The notes under the pieces are model-generated. The model ran no database searches. It worked only from the letters and a program-made list of their open reading frames with translations, and was not told the origin of the DNA. Shown piece after piece: positions 61,197-64,000 of a DNA stretch of 64,000 bases; positions within the stretch are counted from its first letter, which is position 1, and every line of letters starts with the position of its first letter. Source of the stretch: Fluoribacter dumoffii NY 23 (GTDB taxonomy: Bacteria; Pseudomonadota; Gammaproteobacteria; Legionellales; Legionellaceae); contig NZ_CM001373.1 in assembly GCF_000236165.1 (NCBI RefSeq), positions 536,304 to 600,303 on the forward strand. The letters run 5' to 3'. Position numbers and translations under genes: made by a program.

Positions 61197-62098
61197 TTCG
61201 TAACTCCTTTTAAATCTAAAGCAGAAATTAATAGTTTGTCTAACCCAAAACAGGAATGCCGGCTTTGGTTGTGGCTCAGTGTGGTCTCGTTTTCTGTTTT
61301 TTCTTTGTCATAGAACCAAACAGTTCCTGCGGCGGTTTGTGAGCTGCAATTTAAAAATCCATCAGCACAGGAATCCAGATAGACTTTGGCAAGTTTCAAG
61401 CCGCTATTGGGTAAAAAACCGTTACAATAACTGGCGGAAGAAAAGGGTGAGGCGATTACATCAGTCCCTATGACGGCATTAAAAAGAACAGGTAAGGACG
61501 GACGGTTTTTGGTGCCGAATAAGAGTTCTTCATTATAGATACTCATGTCGCCCACCCGTTGTTGCTTCACTGCATCACCGTTATAACCCAATAACCAACT
61601 CAAACTGGCTTCAAAAACCCCGCCATTGAAAAGGATGTCCGCGAGTGGGGTTCCTCCACTTGAAGGCGCCAGGGCAATTATCTGCTTGATTTTACCTTTT
61701 AACCGCATGTAACGACTGTCATAAGTCGGATTGGAGAGAATCCAGCGCATTACATTTGCGCCATTGGAATGAGTATAGAGAATTAACGAGCTAATTTTTT
61801 TATGGTCTATAAAAGCTAATAACTGATTTGCAGTGCATCCTGCTGCATCTTCTTCCCACATATATTTACTGTAATCACAATGAACTACGTAGTAATTACC
61901 AGGATTAGGGAGGGATTGAGCAATACTTTCAATAAAATCAGATTTCCAGTACCCTCCCTCTGCATCTTCGCGATGGTCGTTTGTTCCGTGAACAAATGCA
62001 ATACCCAAATTGATATTCCCCGGAGATTGAGAAAAAGCATAGATGAAGTTGGAGAATAGAAACAAAGACACTATTAACAAGATACGTTTAAAATCCAT
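61193..62098 (-). CDS. Secreted alpha/beta-hydrolase (lipase-like)
   Basis: 301 residues from ATG at 62098 (the frame opens at 62131 but the later Met starts the signal peptide FKRILLIVSLFLF). After the signal peptide, FVHGTND (about 38-44) fits an oxyanion loop and THSNGAN holds the nucleophile Ser, with Thr at the place of the usual first Gly. SSGGTPLAD follows. It looks like an exported lipase or esterase. It starts the operon hydrolase, unknown secreted protein, rmuC. Confidence 0.78.
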   Translation of the reverse strand: MDFKRILLIVSLFLFSNFIYAFSQSPGNINLGIAFVHGTNDHREDAEGGYWKSDFIESIAQSLPNPGNYYVVHCDYSKYMWEEDAAGCTANQLLAFIDHKKISSLILYTHSNGANVMRWILSNPTYDSRYMRLKGKIKQIIALAPSSGGTPLADILFNGGVFEASLSWLLGYNGDAVKQQRVGDMSIYNEELLFGTKNRPSLPVLFNAVIGTDVIASPFSSASYCNGFLPNSGLKLAKVYLDSCADGFLNCSSQTAAGTVWFYDKEKTENETTLSHNQSRHSCFGLDKLLISALDLKGVTK

Positions 62099-62241
62099 TT
62101 TTATACGCCTCGGTTCATGTTGAATCGACATGTATCTATAGCATATTTTTTAGTGATAAACTAATGTTTTAAAAAATTGCTTCCCCCTAAACTGGTCAAA
62201 GTAAATGAAGTCTTTGGCCTGAAATGATACGGATGAGATGA

Positions 62242-64000
<1,759 letters not shown>

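Overview
The window is a 64 kb piece of a gammaproteobacterial chromosome, most probably from a Legionella species. I base this on the proteins rather than on a marker gene. It has the mlaFEDCB-ibaG-murA block, a FleQ-type flagellar regulator, a full system I cytochrome c maturation set, and several large unrecognised proteins with the coiled-coil, amphipathic or ankyrin-like make-up common among Dot/Icm substrates. Coding density is high, AT content is moderate, and I saw no rRNA, tRNA, CRISPR array, complete insertion sequence or prophage.

Layout. 0-5.8 kb: a small cysteine-rich secreted protein, a rhomboid protease, xseA, a lipoprotein hydrolase overlapping a flavin monooxygenase, and an SDR enzyme. 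5.9-8.4 kb: a 48-residue Pro/Glu-rich micro-ORF and trpGDC (minus strand). 8.5-11.8 kb: kdsD-kdsC-lptC-lptA-lptB, which makes Kdo precursor and exports LPS. 12-17.4 kb: mlaFEDCB, ibaG, murA and a Nif3-like gene. 17.6-21.2 kb: a duplicated cysteine-module secreted protein, fleQ, a small acidic-tail protein and sohB.

21.4-31.5 kb: the cytochrome c maturation genes in the order ccmA, ccmB, (gap) ccmC, D, E, F, G, H, I. A segment of about 3.9 kb separates ccmAB from ccmC. It holds an unrecognised 402-residue protein and an orphan hybrid histidine kinase, and two inverted copies of a roughly 46-bp repeat lie near its ends. An 18-bp tandem repeat sits just upstream of ccmC.

31.6-43.3 kb: an unknown protein, a UspA protein, ribF-ileS-lspA, a KDPG-aldolase-like protein that lacks the catalytic lysine, and two large unknown minus-strand genes (552 and 1041 residues). 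43.5-53.2 kb: era-recO, pdxJ-korA-korB, a Bax-inhibitor-1-family membrane protein, a nitrilase-family amidase, tldD and an outer-membrane barrel protein. 53.3-64 kb: mfd, an ankyrin-like Legionella-type protein, a McbG/Qnr-like pentapeptide protein, an operon of a secreted hydrolase, a secreted unknown protein and rmuC, and the first 586 codons of ligA, cut by the window edge.

Most of the window is housekeeping. The accessory content most worth attention is the interrupted ccm locus, the 38.5-43.3 kb pair of large unknown genes, the two cysteine-module proteins, the aldolase-like protein and the pentapeptide protein. I did not find a clearly new multi-gene system. Gene identities come from motif recognition and order, not from database searches.
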